A stretch of DNA of 64,000 nt. It comes from Lachnospiraceae bacterium (lineage in GTDB: Bacteria > Bacillota > Clostridia > Lachnospirales > Lachnospiraceae). The DNA is taken from NCBI GenBank assembly GCA_017465475.1, contig JAFTWC010000042.1:1-64000 (forward strand). Direction: 5' to 3'. The notes beneath the pieces are model-generated. The model worked only from the letters and a program-made list of their open reading frames with translations. It was not told the DNA's origin and did no database searches. Position numbers and translations under genes: made by a program. Positions within the stretch are counted from its first letter, which is position 1. Every line of letters starts with the position of its first letter. Positions 36,037 to 45,671 of the stretch are shown piece by piece.

Positions 36037-38694
36037 CTATTTTGTTTCGTACCAGTCGCTTCCTTCGCTTACACTCACCTCAAGGGGTACGGAAATATCA
36101 GCAGCTGCCTCCATCTCCTCTTGTAAAATCTGTTTTACATATTCTTTTTCCGCAAGCGGTGTTTCGATAAGTAACTCATCATGCACCTGAAGTACAATCC
36201 TTGCTTTACTGTTGTCCCTCTTTAACCGCTCATCCACGCGAATCATGGCAATTTTCATAATATCCGCCGCGGTTCCCTGTACCGGAGAATTCATGGCTAT
36301 CCGCTCTCCGAAGGACCGTTGCATAAAGTTGGAAGAAGCGATTTCCGGCACCGGTCTTTTACGTCCGAACAACGTAGTTACAAAGCCCTTTGTCTTAGCT
36401 TCCTCTACTAACGAATCCAGGTACTGTTTAATCTTCGGATAGGTTTCAAAGTAGCGGTTAATATACTCTTCCGCTTCCTTTCTGGAAATGTTCAAATCCT
36501 GTCCCAAGCCGAAGGAGCTGATGCCGTATACAATACCGAAATTTACCGCCTTGGCGTTACTTCGTTGAGCCGGTGTTACCTCATCGTAAGGAGTATGGAA
36601 CACCTGGGATGCCGTAAGACGATGAATATCCTCCGCCTCATTATATGCCCGAATCAACTGCTCATCTCCGGACAAATGGGCCAGAATACGAAGTTCAATC
36701 TGGGAATAATCCGCATCCACAAACACATGCCCCTCTGCCGGCACAAAGGCCTTACGAATTTTGCGTCCCAACTCCATTCTCACCGGAATATTTTGAAGAT
36801 TCGGCTCTGCACTGCTTAAGCGTCCCGTAGCCGTAATCATCTGTTGGAACTTGGAATGAATCCTGCCGTCTTCCGCCACAAATGCCGGTAATCCGTCTGC
36901 ATAGGTAGACTTTAACTTTGCTAACTGTCTGTACTCCAATATATTTTCCACAATCGGGTCTTCACTTCGAAGTTTTTCCAAAATATCTGCCGAAGTGGAG
37001 TACCCCGTTTTTGTCTTTTTTCCTCCCGGAAGTTTCAGTTTTTCAAATAAAATTACACCCAGCTGCTTCGGAGAATTTATATTAAACGCTTCTCCCGCCA
37101 ATCGATAAATTTCCTGTTCCAATCGGGTGATTCCTTCGTTTAACTGCTTCGAATACTCCGAAAAGAAGGATAAATCAACCTCCATGCCTGCCTGTTCCAT
37201 ATCATACAGTACCGCTACCAACGGAAGCTCAATGGTCTTATATAGTTCTTCCATACCGTTCTCACGGAGTTCGGACAACAGTACCGGATAAGCCACCTGT
37301 GCTGTCATGGCTTCATAAGCAGCCACCTGTCGACGCAATTCGGTATCCGCACCGGTATCTTCCTCCGGCTCTTCAAATAAACTCATCTGCTTCGGTTCCT
37401 TTGCCACAAGCAAAGTTTCCGCTGCCGGAAGGGCAAGCTTTAAATAATCTCGTGCAATATCTTCATAGGTATAACTGTTTTTTAGAGGATTTAATAAATA
37501 TGCACAAAGTGCTGCATCACCAAACCGTTTACGGTCTTCCTTCGCCACAGCAAACATGCGCTCCTTTAAATCTAAGGTAACAGGCACGGCCTGTTTTTCG
37601 CAAACTTTATGAAGAACACCTGCTGTGCCTTCTTCCTTCATTACAGTCACCGGAATGACATATGCCTTCCCTTTTACTGCCAGTACCAACTCTTCTCCGC
37701 TAAAGGAAAAGCCTACCGGTTCTTCCTTTGTAAGTCCTGCAATGACAACATCCGCATCCGCCATGGAAGACAATTGCTGCGGCTTTTCATCAAAAGACTT
37801 GTCATCGCTTACCAAGCCCTGATCCGGTGAAAAGTGACGGGAAAGCAATGACTTAAACTCCAATTCCTTACAAAGCTTATAAGCGTCATCCGTAAAAATA
37901 TTACCAAATCGTGCCGTTTCATAAGAAAACTCCGGTTCCCAGTCCGTCTTAATGGTAGCCAGGGTCTTACTGAGCCGCGCCAAATCTGCATTCTCCCGTA
38001 ACGACTCTCTGGCTTTCTTCGGTTCCACCTCATCAACATGAGCAATAGCTTCTTCCACTGTCGGGAAGACAGACAAAATCTTAACAGCAGTCTTTTCTCC
38101 GATGCCCGGAACTCCCGGAATATTATCGGACGCATCTCCCATCAGCCCCTTTAAATCCACAATCTGCGCCGGGGTGACACCGTATTTTTCCAACACCTCC
38201 GCCGGTGTATAGTCTTCAATCTCCGTGCCGGTGCGCTTTGTCTTCGGAATCCGCACCAATACGTCATCATTCGACAACTGTAGTAAATCCCTGTCACCGG
38301 ATACAAGGGACACTTTTTTTCCGTCTCTCGCGCCCTTTGCGGAAAGTGCTCCCAAGATATCATCCGCTTCAAAGCCCGGACACTCAATGGTCAGAACCCC
38401 CATTGCCGACAACATCTGCTTCAAAAGCGGCATCTGCTCACGAAGTTCCTCCGGCATCCCCTTACGAGTACCCTTATACTCCGCATACATCTCATGACGG
38501 AAGGTCGGATGCTTTACATCAAAGGCCACTGCCAGATAATCCGGCTTTTCCTCTTCCGCAATCTTTATCAAAATATTTAAAAAGCCCAGTACACCGTTCG
38601 TATGTCTGCCGTCTGTGGTGGTCATATCCGGCAAACCGTAAAATGCACGGTTCACAATACTGTTTCCGTCAATTACTACAAGCTTCTCTTTCAT
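36037..38694 (-). CDS. polA: DNA polymerase I
   Basis: 885 residues. The 5' nuclease domain (1-290) begins VVIDGNSIVNRAFYGLP. The polymerase domain (about 480-885) holds motif A VFVDADYSQIELRILAHLSG, motif B RSNAKAVNFGIVYGISSFGL and motif C LQVHDELLIETP. The region in between (about 310-470) has the exonuclease fold but lacks the D-x-E of motif I, so proofreading is expected to be lost, as in Taq and Bst enzymes. The start MKEKLVVIDGNS is 7 nt after GAGGAG; ten codons upstream is another ATG with no good site. Preceded by only 4 bp from the zinc-finger gene. Confidence 0.96.
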   Translation of the reverse strand: MKEKLVVIDGNSIVNRAFYGLPDMTTTDGRHTNGVLGFLNILIKIAEEEKPDYLAVAFDVKHPTFRHEMYAEYKGTRKGMPEELREQMPLLKQMLSAMGVLTIECPGFEADDILGALSAKGARDGKKVSLVSGDRDLLQLSNDDVLVRIPKTKRTGTEIEDYTPAEVLEKYGVTPAQIVDLKGLMGDASDNIPGVPGIGEKTAVKILSVFPTVEEAIAHVDEVEPKKARESLRENADLARLSKTLATIKTDWEPEFSYETARFGNIFTDDAYKLCKELEFKSLLSRHFSPDQGLVSDDKSFDEKPQQLSSMADADVVIAGLTKEEPVGFSFSGEELVLAVKGKAYVIPVTVMKEEGTAGVLHKVCEKQAVPVTLDLKERMFAVAKEDRKRFGDAALCAYLLNPLKNSYTYEDIARDYLKLALPAAETLLVAKEPKQMSLFEEPEEDTGADTELRRQVAAYEAMTAQVAYPVLLSELRENGMEELYKTIELPLVAVLYDMEQAGMEVDLSFFSEYSKQLNEGITRLEQEIYRLAGEAFNINSPKQLGVILFEKLKLPGGKKTKTGYSTSADILEKLRSEDPIVENILEYRQLAKLKSTYADGLPAFVAEDGRIHSKFQQMITATGRLSSAEPNLQNIPVRMELGRKIRKAFVPAEGHVFVDADYSQIELRILAHLSGDEQLIRAYNEAEDIHRLTASQVFHTPYDEVTPAQRSNAKAVNFGIVYGISSFGLGQDLNISRKEAEEYINRYFETYPKIKQYLDSLVEEAKTKGFVTTLFGRKRPVPEIASSNFMQRSFGERIAMNSPVQGTAADIMKIAMIRVDERLKRDNSKARIVLQVHDELLIETPLAEKEYVKQILQEEMEAAADISVPLEVSVSEGSDWYETK

Positions 38695-38698
38695 CTTA

Positions 38699-39142
38699 TT
38701 ACTCCTCATCTTCCGACGGTTCACTGATTACCATCAGATTGTTCCCATCTTCCGGTTCTACTTCTTCCAGTCCTGCTATCATACGAAAAAAACGTCTGTC
38801 CTCTTCTTTCCGTTTTACCTTCAAAGTAATTCCGCTCTGTAGTACTAACAGCACAATCACCACGGCAAGCAATGCTCTTCTTCGTGCACAGGAACGTTTC
38901 CGCTTCAATTCATTTAAATAGCATACCTCTATTTTTTCATTTAATTCTTCACTGTAATTTTCTGACAAATCCGTATCTTCATCCAACTGTTTCAAGGCTG
39001 TCATAAGAGAATATGTCACTTCCAGTTCTTCCCTGCACTCAGGACAACTGTCAATATGATCCAAAAAGGCCTGTGTCTCTTCTGCATTCAATTGTCCGTT
39101 GATAAACTGTGTAATCAACTCCAAGGCTCTTTTACAATCCAT
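38699..39142 (-). CDS. Anti-sigma-factor-like zinc-finger membrane protein
   Basis: 147 residues. The N-terminus MDCKRALELITQF...H-I-D-S-C-P-E-C is a zf-HC2/putative zinc-finger as in ZAS anti-sigma factors (Cys3, His29, Cys33, Cys36). A membrane helix lies at about 90-106 (RALLAVVIVLLVLQSGIT), and a short acidic tail follows. No sigma factor gene is adjacent; the neighbour is polA, 4 bp downstream, and the stop codon overlaps the polA ribosome site. AAGGAG precedes ATG 39142. Its partner sigma factor is unknown. Confidence 0.8.
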   Translation of the reverse strand: MDCKRALELITQFINGQLNAEETQAFLDHIDSCPECREELEVTYSLMTALKQLDEDTDLSENYSEELNEKIEVCYLNELKRKRSCARRRALLAVVIVLLVLQSGITLKVKRKEEDRRFFRMIAGLEEVEPEDGNNLMVISEPSEDEE

Positions 39143-39229
39143 ACCGCAATCTCCTTCCTTCGCTTTCCCGAGCGAACGCGAACAATACTGTCCCCTGTAC
39201 ACACGATATCAATTTAGTATACCATTTTT

Positions 39230-39273
39230 ACAAAAAAAAAGCAAGAACTCTCGCCTGTTACAACAAGAGTTCC
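39230..39273 (-). terminator. Intrinsic terminator of the SLC13/ArsB-type permease gene
   Basis: Minus direction: GAACTCT (39272-39266) pairs with AGAGTTC (39251-39245), then TTGC and nine T residues (39240-39232). Confidence 0.8.
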
Positions 39274-39301
39274 TACTTAAATTTATGTCTATTTCCAAAC
39301 A

Positions 39302-40585
39302 CTACATACCGAACAACAGCCAAATACCGATATAGGCCGGAATAACCGCTGCAAGGGTAAACGGAATACCGATTTTAAAGAAATCTTTATTCTTTACTTC
39401 ATAGCCGGCCTTTCGCAAAATCCCGATACCGGTAATATTGGCAGATGCACCGATCGGCGTTATATTTCCGCCCAAAGTTGCCCCGGACAAAAGTCCGAAA
39501 TAAAGCGGTGTGGGATCAATCTGCAACGCTGCCGCAATACCTGCAATCACCGGAATCATGGTAGCCACATACGGAATGTTATCAATAAATGCGGAAATAA
39601 TTACCGATGCCCATACAATAATGGTATACAACAGGAAAATATTGTTGCCGCCGGCCTTTGCAAGAAGATTTGCCAATGCGTCAATTACCCCCATATGTGT
39701 GATACCGCCGATCATTAAAAACAGACCGATTAACAATCCGATGGTATTAAAATCAATGGCCTTCAGCGGAGGGAGAGCCTCCTTAAGTGTCCCTTTCTTC
39801 GAACAGTTTATAATAATACCTACTATCAGCAACTCAGTACAAATCAACCCGTTTGTAATATCCGGCTTATTCGGAATAAAAGAAGCACCGATGAGCAAAA
39901 CAATGGCTCCCACCAAAAGCACCGTCGGTAAGTAATCCGTCACTACGGTTCTTGTTCCTCCGCTCTCTTTTTTATCAAGCTTAAGTTTCCTCTCCTTCCG
40001 GAAAACAAATGCCACAATAAAAGCTGAAAGCACTGCTCCCAGTTCTACGATAAAAAACATACTCGGCTTTCCTTTGTAAAAGAAAAAGTCCAAAAAACTC
40101 ATATCCAAAGCGGAACCGAGCAGAATAGCCGTAGTATCTCCCACCAGAGTTGCTGCTCCCTGTAGATTAGAGGACACCGCGATGCTGATGATAAACGGAA
40201 TCGGATTTATCTTTAATTTCTTACAGATTTCCAACGCAACCGGAGCCACCATAAGAACCGTGGCAACATTATCCACAAATGCAGAAATAATACCTGCAAA
40301 CAATGCCAAAGCTACTACCGCTATCTGGACATTCGGCACCTTCTCCATAATAATATCCGCCAAAAGCGCCGGCATTTTACTTTCAATAAACAAAGCAACA
40401 AGTCCCATGGTTCCGGCAATCATCAGGATTACATTAAAATCCAAAGACGACACAATCTTATCAAGCGGAAGCATTCCGGACACAATAAAAATCAGTGCCG
40501 AGCCAAGCGCAATGTAAGGGCGGTATTTCCCAAAAATCAGCATCAACACATAAGTCAGTGCAAATAAAATAATTGCAGGTATCAT
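39302..40585 (-). CDS. ArsB/NhaD/SLC13-type permease
   Basis: 427 residues with about 11 membrane segments. It shares the ion-transporter core: a reentrant-type G-A-N-I/T motif region ATLGGNITPIGASANITG near the C-terminus and SSNLQGAATLVGDTTAILLG in the first half (two inverted N-x-x-x-x-A-T-x-x-G motifs). This family moves dicarboxylates, sulfate, arsenite or Na+/H+. The substrate is not clear. The start ATG 40585 has AGAGGAG 8 nt upstream. It is a monocistronic gene between the ABC cassette and the zinc-finger gene; a paralog lies at 59409-60596. Confidence 0.87.
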   Translation of the reverse strand: MIPAIILFALTYVLMLIFGKYRPYIALGSALIFIVSGMLPLDKIVSSLDFNVILMIAGTMGLVALFIESKMPALLADIIMEKVPNVQIAVVALALFAGIISAFVDNVATVLMVAPVALEICKKLKINPIPFIISIAVSSNLQGAATLVGDTTAILLGSALDMSFLDFFFYKGKPSMFFIVELGAVLSAFIVAFVFRKERKLKLDKKESGGTRTVVTDYLPTVLLVGAIVLLIGASFIPNKPDITNGLICTELLIVGIIINCSKKGTLKEALPPLKAIDFNTIGLLIGLFLMIGGITHMGVIDALANLLAKAGGNNIFLLYTIIVWASVIISAFIDNIPYVATMIPVIAGIAAALQIDPTPLYFGLLSGATLGGNITPIGASANITGIGILRKAGYEVKNKDFFKIGIPFTLAAVIPAYIGIWLLFGM

Positions 40586-40748
40586 AGTCAGTTCTCCTCT
40601 CATCCCCGGGTTACATCCAATTTAACGGAACCTATTGTAGTTTCGGCATATCATCCTGTCGACCTAACTCTATAATACACGAAACTTTTCACTATGACAA
40701 GCACCTGATTTCATTTAACAGATGAGAGTTCCAAAAAGGAGTTCTTTA

Positions 40749-41465
40749 TCATTCCTCCCGCAACACTTCCAATGCAACTGTATCTCTTTTCTTATAGCGT
40801 TTCTTAGAAAACAGATATAAAAACACAGTACCGAGTCCCAAACACAAGATTATCCAGAACACATTCTTTCCCGTACTTACTCCGTTTTCCGCAATATTAT
40901 CTGCCAGCATTTTTAACCCTATCAGGCACGTTCCCGCAAAGATTGAGCCCATTTCAACTACCGGATTACTCAGATATCTGATTCCCAAACACAACCCATT
41001 CAGAAGAAATCCTACACTGAAAAATAACAGAATCTCAACAAATCTCGCTGTAGGTACCGCTCCTGTCAAAAGACAAAGCCCGTGTCCCGCCATAGTAAGT
41101 CCTACACCGATTGCCAATAAAACCCAGGTATTGATAACATAGCCCTTTGTCATAACATACTTGGCCATAGGAAAGCCGCCGAACGCTTTTCCCAACTTTC
41201 CGTACCGCCCGAACATACTCGTCATATGCCATACCAACATAACGTAATTAACAAAGGCCTGGAACCCCAACAGTCTTAATATCCATATTTCTGACAACTG
41301 CACTCCAAACAACAGCGACACCAACGGAGCCACCGCACAAAGTCCCATGAGCACAAGCAACCTCCCGCATTCATTCAGATTCATCCCGAATCCGCAACCA
41401 AAAGTTCCCCGCATCCGTTTGTTTCCCCAGACTAACTTCATTGCACGTTTAAACTCGTTTTTCAT
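40749..41465 (-). CDS. ABC-2-like permease paralog A, 238 aa
   Basis: Last gene of the GntR-ABC cassette. It begins MKNEFKRAMKLVWGNKRMRG and has six predicted membrane helices. The shared loop motif is FPMAKYVMTKGYVIN (about residues 100-114), which matches the L-P-x-S-R/K-x-x-x-V-x-x-K loop of ABC-2 transport permeases. It is a paralog of the next three genes upstream. GGAA-type site before ATG 41465. Export or immunity function together with the ATPase is inferred. Confidence 0.8.
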   Translation of the reverse strand: MKNEFKRAMKLVWGNKRMRGTFGCGFGMNLNECGRLLVLMGLCAVAPLVSLLFGVQLSEIWILRLLGFQAFVNYVMLVWHMTSMFGRYGKLGKAFGGFPMAKYVMTKGYVINTWVLLAIGVGLTMAGHGLCLLTGAVPTARFVEILLFFSVGFLLNGLCLGIRYLSNPVVEMGSIFAGTCLIGLKMLADNIAENGVSTGKNVFWIILCLGLGTVFLYLFSKKRYKKRDTVALEVLREE

Positions 41466-41485
41466 ATCATTTCCTTCTTTCGTAT

Positions 41486-42205
41486 CTATCTGGTTCCAAG
41501 TGAATTTGTCGCAGGTTTCGATAAATAAACTCGTCTTTTATATTTACACAGAAAGTGTAAATAATACATCACCAGACCGCCGAGTACACAAAGACACTGA
41601 ATCAGCAAGGCCATTTCCACGGAAAGCCCAATTTTCCCCAATGCTCTCGGTACCAAAATAAGAAGTGCCACATAAACTCCCGAATAATGAGTGCCCTTAT
41701 TATAACGGTCAAAATATCCTATCAACATTTGAATCAATGCATCAATAAAGAACATCACTACCGTCAAAACCAGAAGATCATCCGTCACATCCGAAGCCAC
41801 TGCCCCTACTGCTACATTAATTCCATGGATTCCCATCATAATCACGAATCCGATTTCATAGAAGACTAATTTATTCATCACCAGACCTTTTGTCAGCACC
41901 CATTTGGAAACAGGCATCCCGGCAATTCCTTTTCCCGATGACTTGTTATAAATCAGTGCACATTCCGTCACCAGCATATCCATGATACACTTACATAAAA
42001 ATGCACAAAGATATGCCCATCGATAAAGATCGGATTCCCATAGATTCTTGCCGAATATCAAAAAGATGGACGGTGCTGCCATTGCAATGGCAGTCATTCC
42101 GAAGAAAAACATGTTTCCGGCAAATCCGATGCCGCTTCCGAAAAACAGCCTCAGACATTTTGAGCCCCACATAAGTTTTAACCCTTGTTTCCAATTTTGT
42201 CCCAT
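41486..42205 (-). CDS. ABC-2-like permease paralog B, 239 aa
   Basis: Starts MGQNWKQGLKLMWGSKCLR and has six predicted membrane segments. The shared motif is MPVSKWVLTKGLVMNK at about residues 105-120. The first ATG used is 4 bp after the stop of the upstream paralog, so translation is coupled. An N-terminal extension of 18 codons would overlap the upstream gene and is not favoured. The sequence is closest by eye to paralogs A and D (shared L-M-W-G-x-K N-terminus). Confidence 0.8.
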   Translation of the reverse strand: MGQNWKQGLKLMWGSKCLRLFFGSGIGFAGNMFFFGMTAIAMAAPSIFLIFGKNLWESDLYRWAYLCAFLCKCIMDMLVTECALIYNKSSGKGIAGMPVSKWVLTKGLVMNKLVFYEIGFVIMMGIHGINVAVGAVASDVTDDLLVLTVVMFFIDALIQMLIGYFDRYNKGTHYSGVYVALLILVPRALGKIGLSVEMALLIQCLCVLGGLVMYYLHFLCKYKRRVYLSKPATNSLGTR

Positions 42206-42209
42206 ACCT

Positions 42210-42947
42210 TTATCTTCCCTTCGTTTGTGCCATCTTTTCCTGTGCCGTATTATACACAACGGTACGTTTTCTATAAGTTATCTCCATAAGTTTCAGCCCC
42301 AGCACCAAGCCGCCAACCACCAATACCGTAAAACTGATCACCACCCACAAAACCGGCATTTCATAATGGTAACAGGCCTCAGAAAAACGCTTCAACAACA
42401 CCGTTTCTATCGGCAAATCAAATGCGCAGATAAAAGCTATAGCAGCATAAATCCATATAAACGCGACCCAGGTCCATGCAGAACAGGTCATAATTTGCAC
42501 CAGCACGTAGGCAACTGCGTACACCAGTATCATATCATCCAACATGGATACTTCACAATACCCCAGTACCACACAAAGCCATCTTGTAACTACACTGGGA
42601 ATCAGTGCCACCAGAAAGCCGATCAAACGGTTTACCGCAATACCCTTTGTCAATGCAGTTTTGGCTATCGGAAAGCTTAATAGACTTTTCCCCGCTTTAT
42701 AGATTGCATTAAACTGATGTCCTGTGTAGGCACTGATATATAAATAAAACACTGCCGGTAATATGGTTAACCCAAATTCTGTTTGAATCGATACCTCTTC
42801 TTTTACCAACTCATTAATGAACGGAGCCCCGCCGAATACCAGGGCAAGCAAGAAACAAATCAAAAACAACACCCAAGGAACCCCAAATGCTTTTCGGTAC
42901 TGTTTGGTCCCCCACATCAAATGCAGCGCACGTTTCATTTCGCCCAT
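42210..42947 (-). CDS. ABC-2-like permease paralog D, 245 aa
   Basis: Starts MGEMKRALHLMWGTKQYRKAFG. It has six membrane helices and the motif FPIAKTALTKGIAVNR at about residues 95-110. The N-terminus overlaps the end of the upstream paralog by 13 nt. Terminal residues (TYRKRTVVYNTAQEKMAQTKGR) form a charged cytoplasmic tail. Member of the four-gene paralog array. Confidence 0.8.
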   Translation of the reverse strand: MGEMKRALHLMWGTKQYRKAFGVPWVLFLICFLLALVFGGAPFINELVKEEVSIQTEFGLTILPAVFYLYISAYTGHQFNAIYKAGKSLLSFPIAKTALTKGIAVNRLIGFLVALIPSVVTRWLCVVLGYCEVSMLDDMILVYAVAYVLVQIMTCSAWTWVAFIWIYAAIAFICAFDLPIETVLLKRFSEACYHYEMPVLWVVISFTVLVVGGLVLGLKLMEITYRKRTVVYNTAQEKMAQTKGR

Positions 42948-43663
42948 CTTTCCTCCCCCTTCTCCTTTTTCAACCGATATGCCTGTGTCACAAGTTCATC
43001 CACACTCCGGTCCGGTAACGTTCTTTTTTTATACGCATACTCCATCACCACCGGTGCCAGAAGACTTCCGAGAATCAATAATCCCACAAACAAAACCACT
43101 GCCACCGGAATATGCAGGTTGATTTCCAAAAACAGTTTATTAAACCGGGTATACAACACACACCCCCAAACAAAAGACCCCATTGTCAAAATACTTACCA
43201 GGGTGGATGCCATGCCGACAATACTCAGTACATATGCAATTCCGAAGAAAATCAGGAAATCGTCCATTCCCCTCTCGCTTCCGTTTCCTAAAATGCATCC
43301 CACGAGGCGCATCCCCGCGCAAGGAAGAAAAAACGTTAGAAACTTGATTTGATTTGTAACCAACATTCCCTTTGTTAATGCCGTTTTTGCAAGTGGCGTA
43401 CAAAGGAATGCCTTTCCCAGAGAATCAATCAGATTCTGCATCGTCCCGTAAGATATACCGGACAGATAACAGGCTGCCGGCATGTAGATAAGAAACATTG
43501 CCAACGAATCTATGTCCGTGTCCGGTTTTACAAACACCGAAAGCCATGTTACCACCAACGCAATCAGCAAAAAGAAAATCTGAAAAAAGAAACTCAAACC
43601 ATTAAATATACGACCGCCTCTGCACTTTTTTACATACCGCATCGCATTTTTCACTTCACTCAT
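42935..43663 (-). CDS. ABC-2-like permease paralog E, 242 aa
   Basis: Starts MSEVKNAMRYVKKCRGGRIF, so it lacks the L-M-W-G signature of the other three. It keeps TPLAKTALTKGMLVTNQ at about residues 92-108 and the same six-helix layout, so it is a more distant paralog. AGGAGGG precedes ATG 43663. It is the second permease gene after the 193-aa protein in the operon. Confidence 0.8.
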   Translation of the reverse strand: MSEVKNAMRYVKKCRGGRIFNGLSFFFQIFFLLIALVVTWLSVFVKPDTDIDSLAMFLIYMPAACYLSGISYGTMQNLIDSLGKAFLCTPLAKTALTKGMLVTNQIKFLTFFLPCAGMRLVGCILGNGSERGMDDFLIFFGIAYVLSIVGMASTLVSILTMGSFVWGCVLYTRFNKLFLEINLHIPVAVVLFVGLLILGSLLAPVVMEYAYKKRTLPDRSVDELVTQAYRLKKEKGEERWAK

Positions 43664-43676
43664 ACCGGCCCTCCTA

Positions 43677-44258
43677 CTATTCTTCCTCCCAAAGCTTTTT
43701 CAGACTTTTGAAAAAGATTGCCTCGCAACATATAAATACCACCCATGCAATTCCTACGCCCCAAATCGGAACGGTCACCAGATGCGACATTCCCAAAAAT
43801 ACCAATGCTAACATCGTGATACAAATCAGCCCGAGCGGATGCTTTACAAACAAATGACTTCCTGCCAAATAAACTAAAAGGATACAAAATACCGCATTTC
43901 CGTTAAAACCTCCCTGTATCAGCTCTCCGATACATTTATATGCCGCAAAAACCACGACTCCCAGTACACACAGGAAGGTATCCAGTACAAGCCAGCGTTT
44001 TCTTTCTTTTTCCAAGCCATTTGTCATACTCCGATAGAAGGACGCACCGTAATTTTTACGTCTCAGAATCCCCTGACGTTCTCCGTAAAGTGTCATAGCA
44101 CAAATCCCTACAAATAACATCACGATGCGATAAACGGCTTCCGTCACCGTATCGTCTCCCAATATTACAAAAATCGGACCAAGCATTGCACCAAATACAA
44201 GAAATGTCAGCAAAAACGTATATTTATTTCTATTTAACTGCCAACCCAACTCCTTCAT
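43677..44258 (-). CDS. Integral membrane protein of the GntR-ABC cassette, 193 aa
   Basis: Five to six membrane segments (about 15-35, 43-60, 88-108, 117-132, 140-155 and 158-177), an N-terminal MKELGWQLNRNKYTF and a charged loop KNYGASFYRSMTNGLEKERKR. The L-T-K-G signature of the four other permeases is missing, so it may be a different kind of subunit. It follows the ATPase by 11 bp. GGAGG precedes ATG 44258. Function is unknown. Confidence 0.75.
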   Translation of the reverse strand: MKELGWQLNRNKYTFLLTFLVFGAMLGPIFVILGDDTVTEAVYRIVMLFVGICAMTLYGERQGILRRKNYGASFYRSMTNGLEKERKRWLVLDTFLCVLGVVVFAAYKCIGELIQGGFNGNAVFCILLVYLAGSHLFVKHPLGLICITMLALVFLGMSHLVTVPIWGVGIAWVVFICCEAIFFKSLKKLWEEE

Positions 44259-44269
44259 CTTTCCGCCTC

Positions 44270-45154
44270 CTAGGAATTACGCTGCTCCGCATAACGAAGC
44301 AGATATACGCAGAGTTGCTGCAGATTCGGGGTTTCCGTCACTGCACCTGCCGCATCCAGTTCTCCTCTGTGTTCCGCTTTGGCAAAGCCGGTACAAGTAC
44401 TTACATTCCGGTCTTCTACCATAAGATACTTTTTCACTTGGTCAAAAGACGTATCATCTCCGGATACCAGAACATAACGCTCACACAATTCGCTTACAAA
44501 ACCGGACTCAATGATTCCGCCACCATACATCAAAATCGCATAATCCGTTACATTTTCCATATCTGCAATATTGTGCGTAGAGAATAAAATGGTGTTTTCT
44601 CCGTCTCCCGCCTCCAAATAGTCTCTGAACTGTCCGCAAAGACGATCACGCATGAGCGGGTCTAAATTGGAACCCGGCTCATCCAGCACCAAAAACTCTG
44701 CATCTCTTGCAAACACCGCTGCCAGGCCGAGACGGATACGATTACCGTCGGAAAGCTCTGCCAGTTTTTGTTTCTTTTCTCCGTAGGCAGCCACACCGTA
44801 CTGCTTACAAAGCTCCCAGAACTTTTCTTCATGGAAGGTTTTAAATCCAAGCTTATTGACCATGGCCACATCATACGGTGTCCAGGTCATCGGGTACATC
44901 CCCTGTGCCGCAAGATATCCGATGCGCTCCTTTGTTTCATTTTTTTCAATATCCGTAATCTCACCGAAATACGTAATCTCACCCTTTGTGGCTTCGATAA
45001 TCCCGCACAGCACATCCAGCAATGTGGTCTTACCGGCACCGTTAGCACCTACCAAAGCAGTGGAAAATCCCTTCGGGATCGAAAAATCCAACGAACCCAA
45101 CGTAAACTTTTTATACTGTTTTACCAAACCCTTTGCTACAATCACATTATCCAT
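44270..45154 (-). CDS. ABC transporter ATP-binding protein
   Basis: 294 residues, a single nucleotide-binding domain. Walker A is GANGAGKTTLLDVLCG (around residue 36), Q-loop region YLAAQGMYP, signature LSDGNRIRLGLA (a variant of LSGGQ), Walker B FLVLDEPGSNLDP, and H-loop ILFSTHNI. The C-terminal 80 residues form an extra domain. It is the only ATPase for the four to five membrane proteins downstream. The family context (BcrA/YtrB) suggests export of a peptide or lipid-like compound. Confidence 0.9.
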   Translation of the reverse strand: MDNVIVAKGLVKQYKKFTLGSLDFSIPKGFSTALVGANGAGKTTLLDVLCGIIEATKGEITYFGEITDIEKNETKERIGYLAAQGMYPMTWTPYDVAMVNKLGFKTFHEEKFWELCKQYGVAAYGEKKQKLAELSDGNRIRLGLAAVFARDAEFLVLDEPGSNLDPLMRDRLCGQFRDYLEAGDGENTILFSTHNIADMENVTDYAILMYGGGIIESGFVSELCERYVLVSGDDTSFDQVKKYLMVEDRNVSTCTGFAKAEHRGELDAAGAVTETPNLQQLCVYLLRYAEQRNS

Positions 45155-45285
45155 TTTTTCCTACAGGCAGTGACTTATGTCACCCCTTACTCCTTTCTCT
45201 TTTCTTACTTTCTTTTTTGTGTTTCGTCCGACCATCTCTGTTATTTTGGTCTCTTTTTTACACTTCTTCTACTGCCTTGTCCCCT

Positions 45286-45654
45286 TTACTCCGCGTGGTC
45301 TAAAACAGTAATCAAATCCTTTACTTCCTCTACCGTCATTCCGATTGTCTTTGCAGCCTCTAATGCTTCTAGCAAATGAGCTTCCACTTCCCGTAGCCTC
45401 TGTTCCCGTATCATGGCCGTATCCTGAGGATTTACCACAAAGCCCTTTCCCTGTACCGAAGTTACCAGTCCTTCCAGGCAAAGCTCCTCATAGGCCTTCA
45501 TGGTGGTAATCACACTGATTTTCAGGTCCTTTGCAAGGCCTCTGATACTGGGAAGAAATTCTCCGGGAGTAAGTCTTCCGCTAAGAATCTCATCCTTTAG
45601 CTGTACTGCAATCTGTTTATAAATCGGAATCTCTGAGTTTTGCAGAATCTTCAT
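45286..45654 (-). CDS. GntR-family regulator, YtrA subfamily
   Basis: 122 residues. The N-terminal winged helix (IPIYKQIAVQLKDEILSG, LPSIRGLAKDLKISVITT, AYEELCLEGLVTSVQGKGF) is followed by a short helical dimerisation domain typical of YtrA repressors, which usually control linked ABC transporter genes. GGAGG precedes ATG 45654. It leads the operon and its own promoter carries a palindromic operator, so autorepression is likely. A close paralog is at 63050-63424. Confidence 0.92.
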   Translation of the reverse strand: MKILQNSEIPIYKQIAVQLKDEILSGRLTPGEFLPSIRGLAKDLKISVITTMKAYEELCLEGLVTSVQGKGFVVNPQDTAMIREQRLREVEAHLLEALEAAKTIGMTVEEVKDLITVLDHAE

Positions 45655-45671
45655 ACATGCCTCCTGTTCTC

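Noticed and set aside
38205..38921. 238-residue plus-strand frame antisense to polA
   Set aside because: Low-complexity His/Pro/Ser-rich product; polA motifs lie on the other strand.
40586..40748. Terminator after the last permease gene
   Set aside because: Only mirror-like repeats without a proper stem and T run were found; no terminator can be supported.
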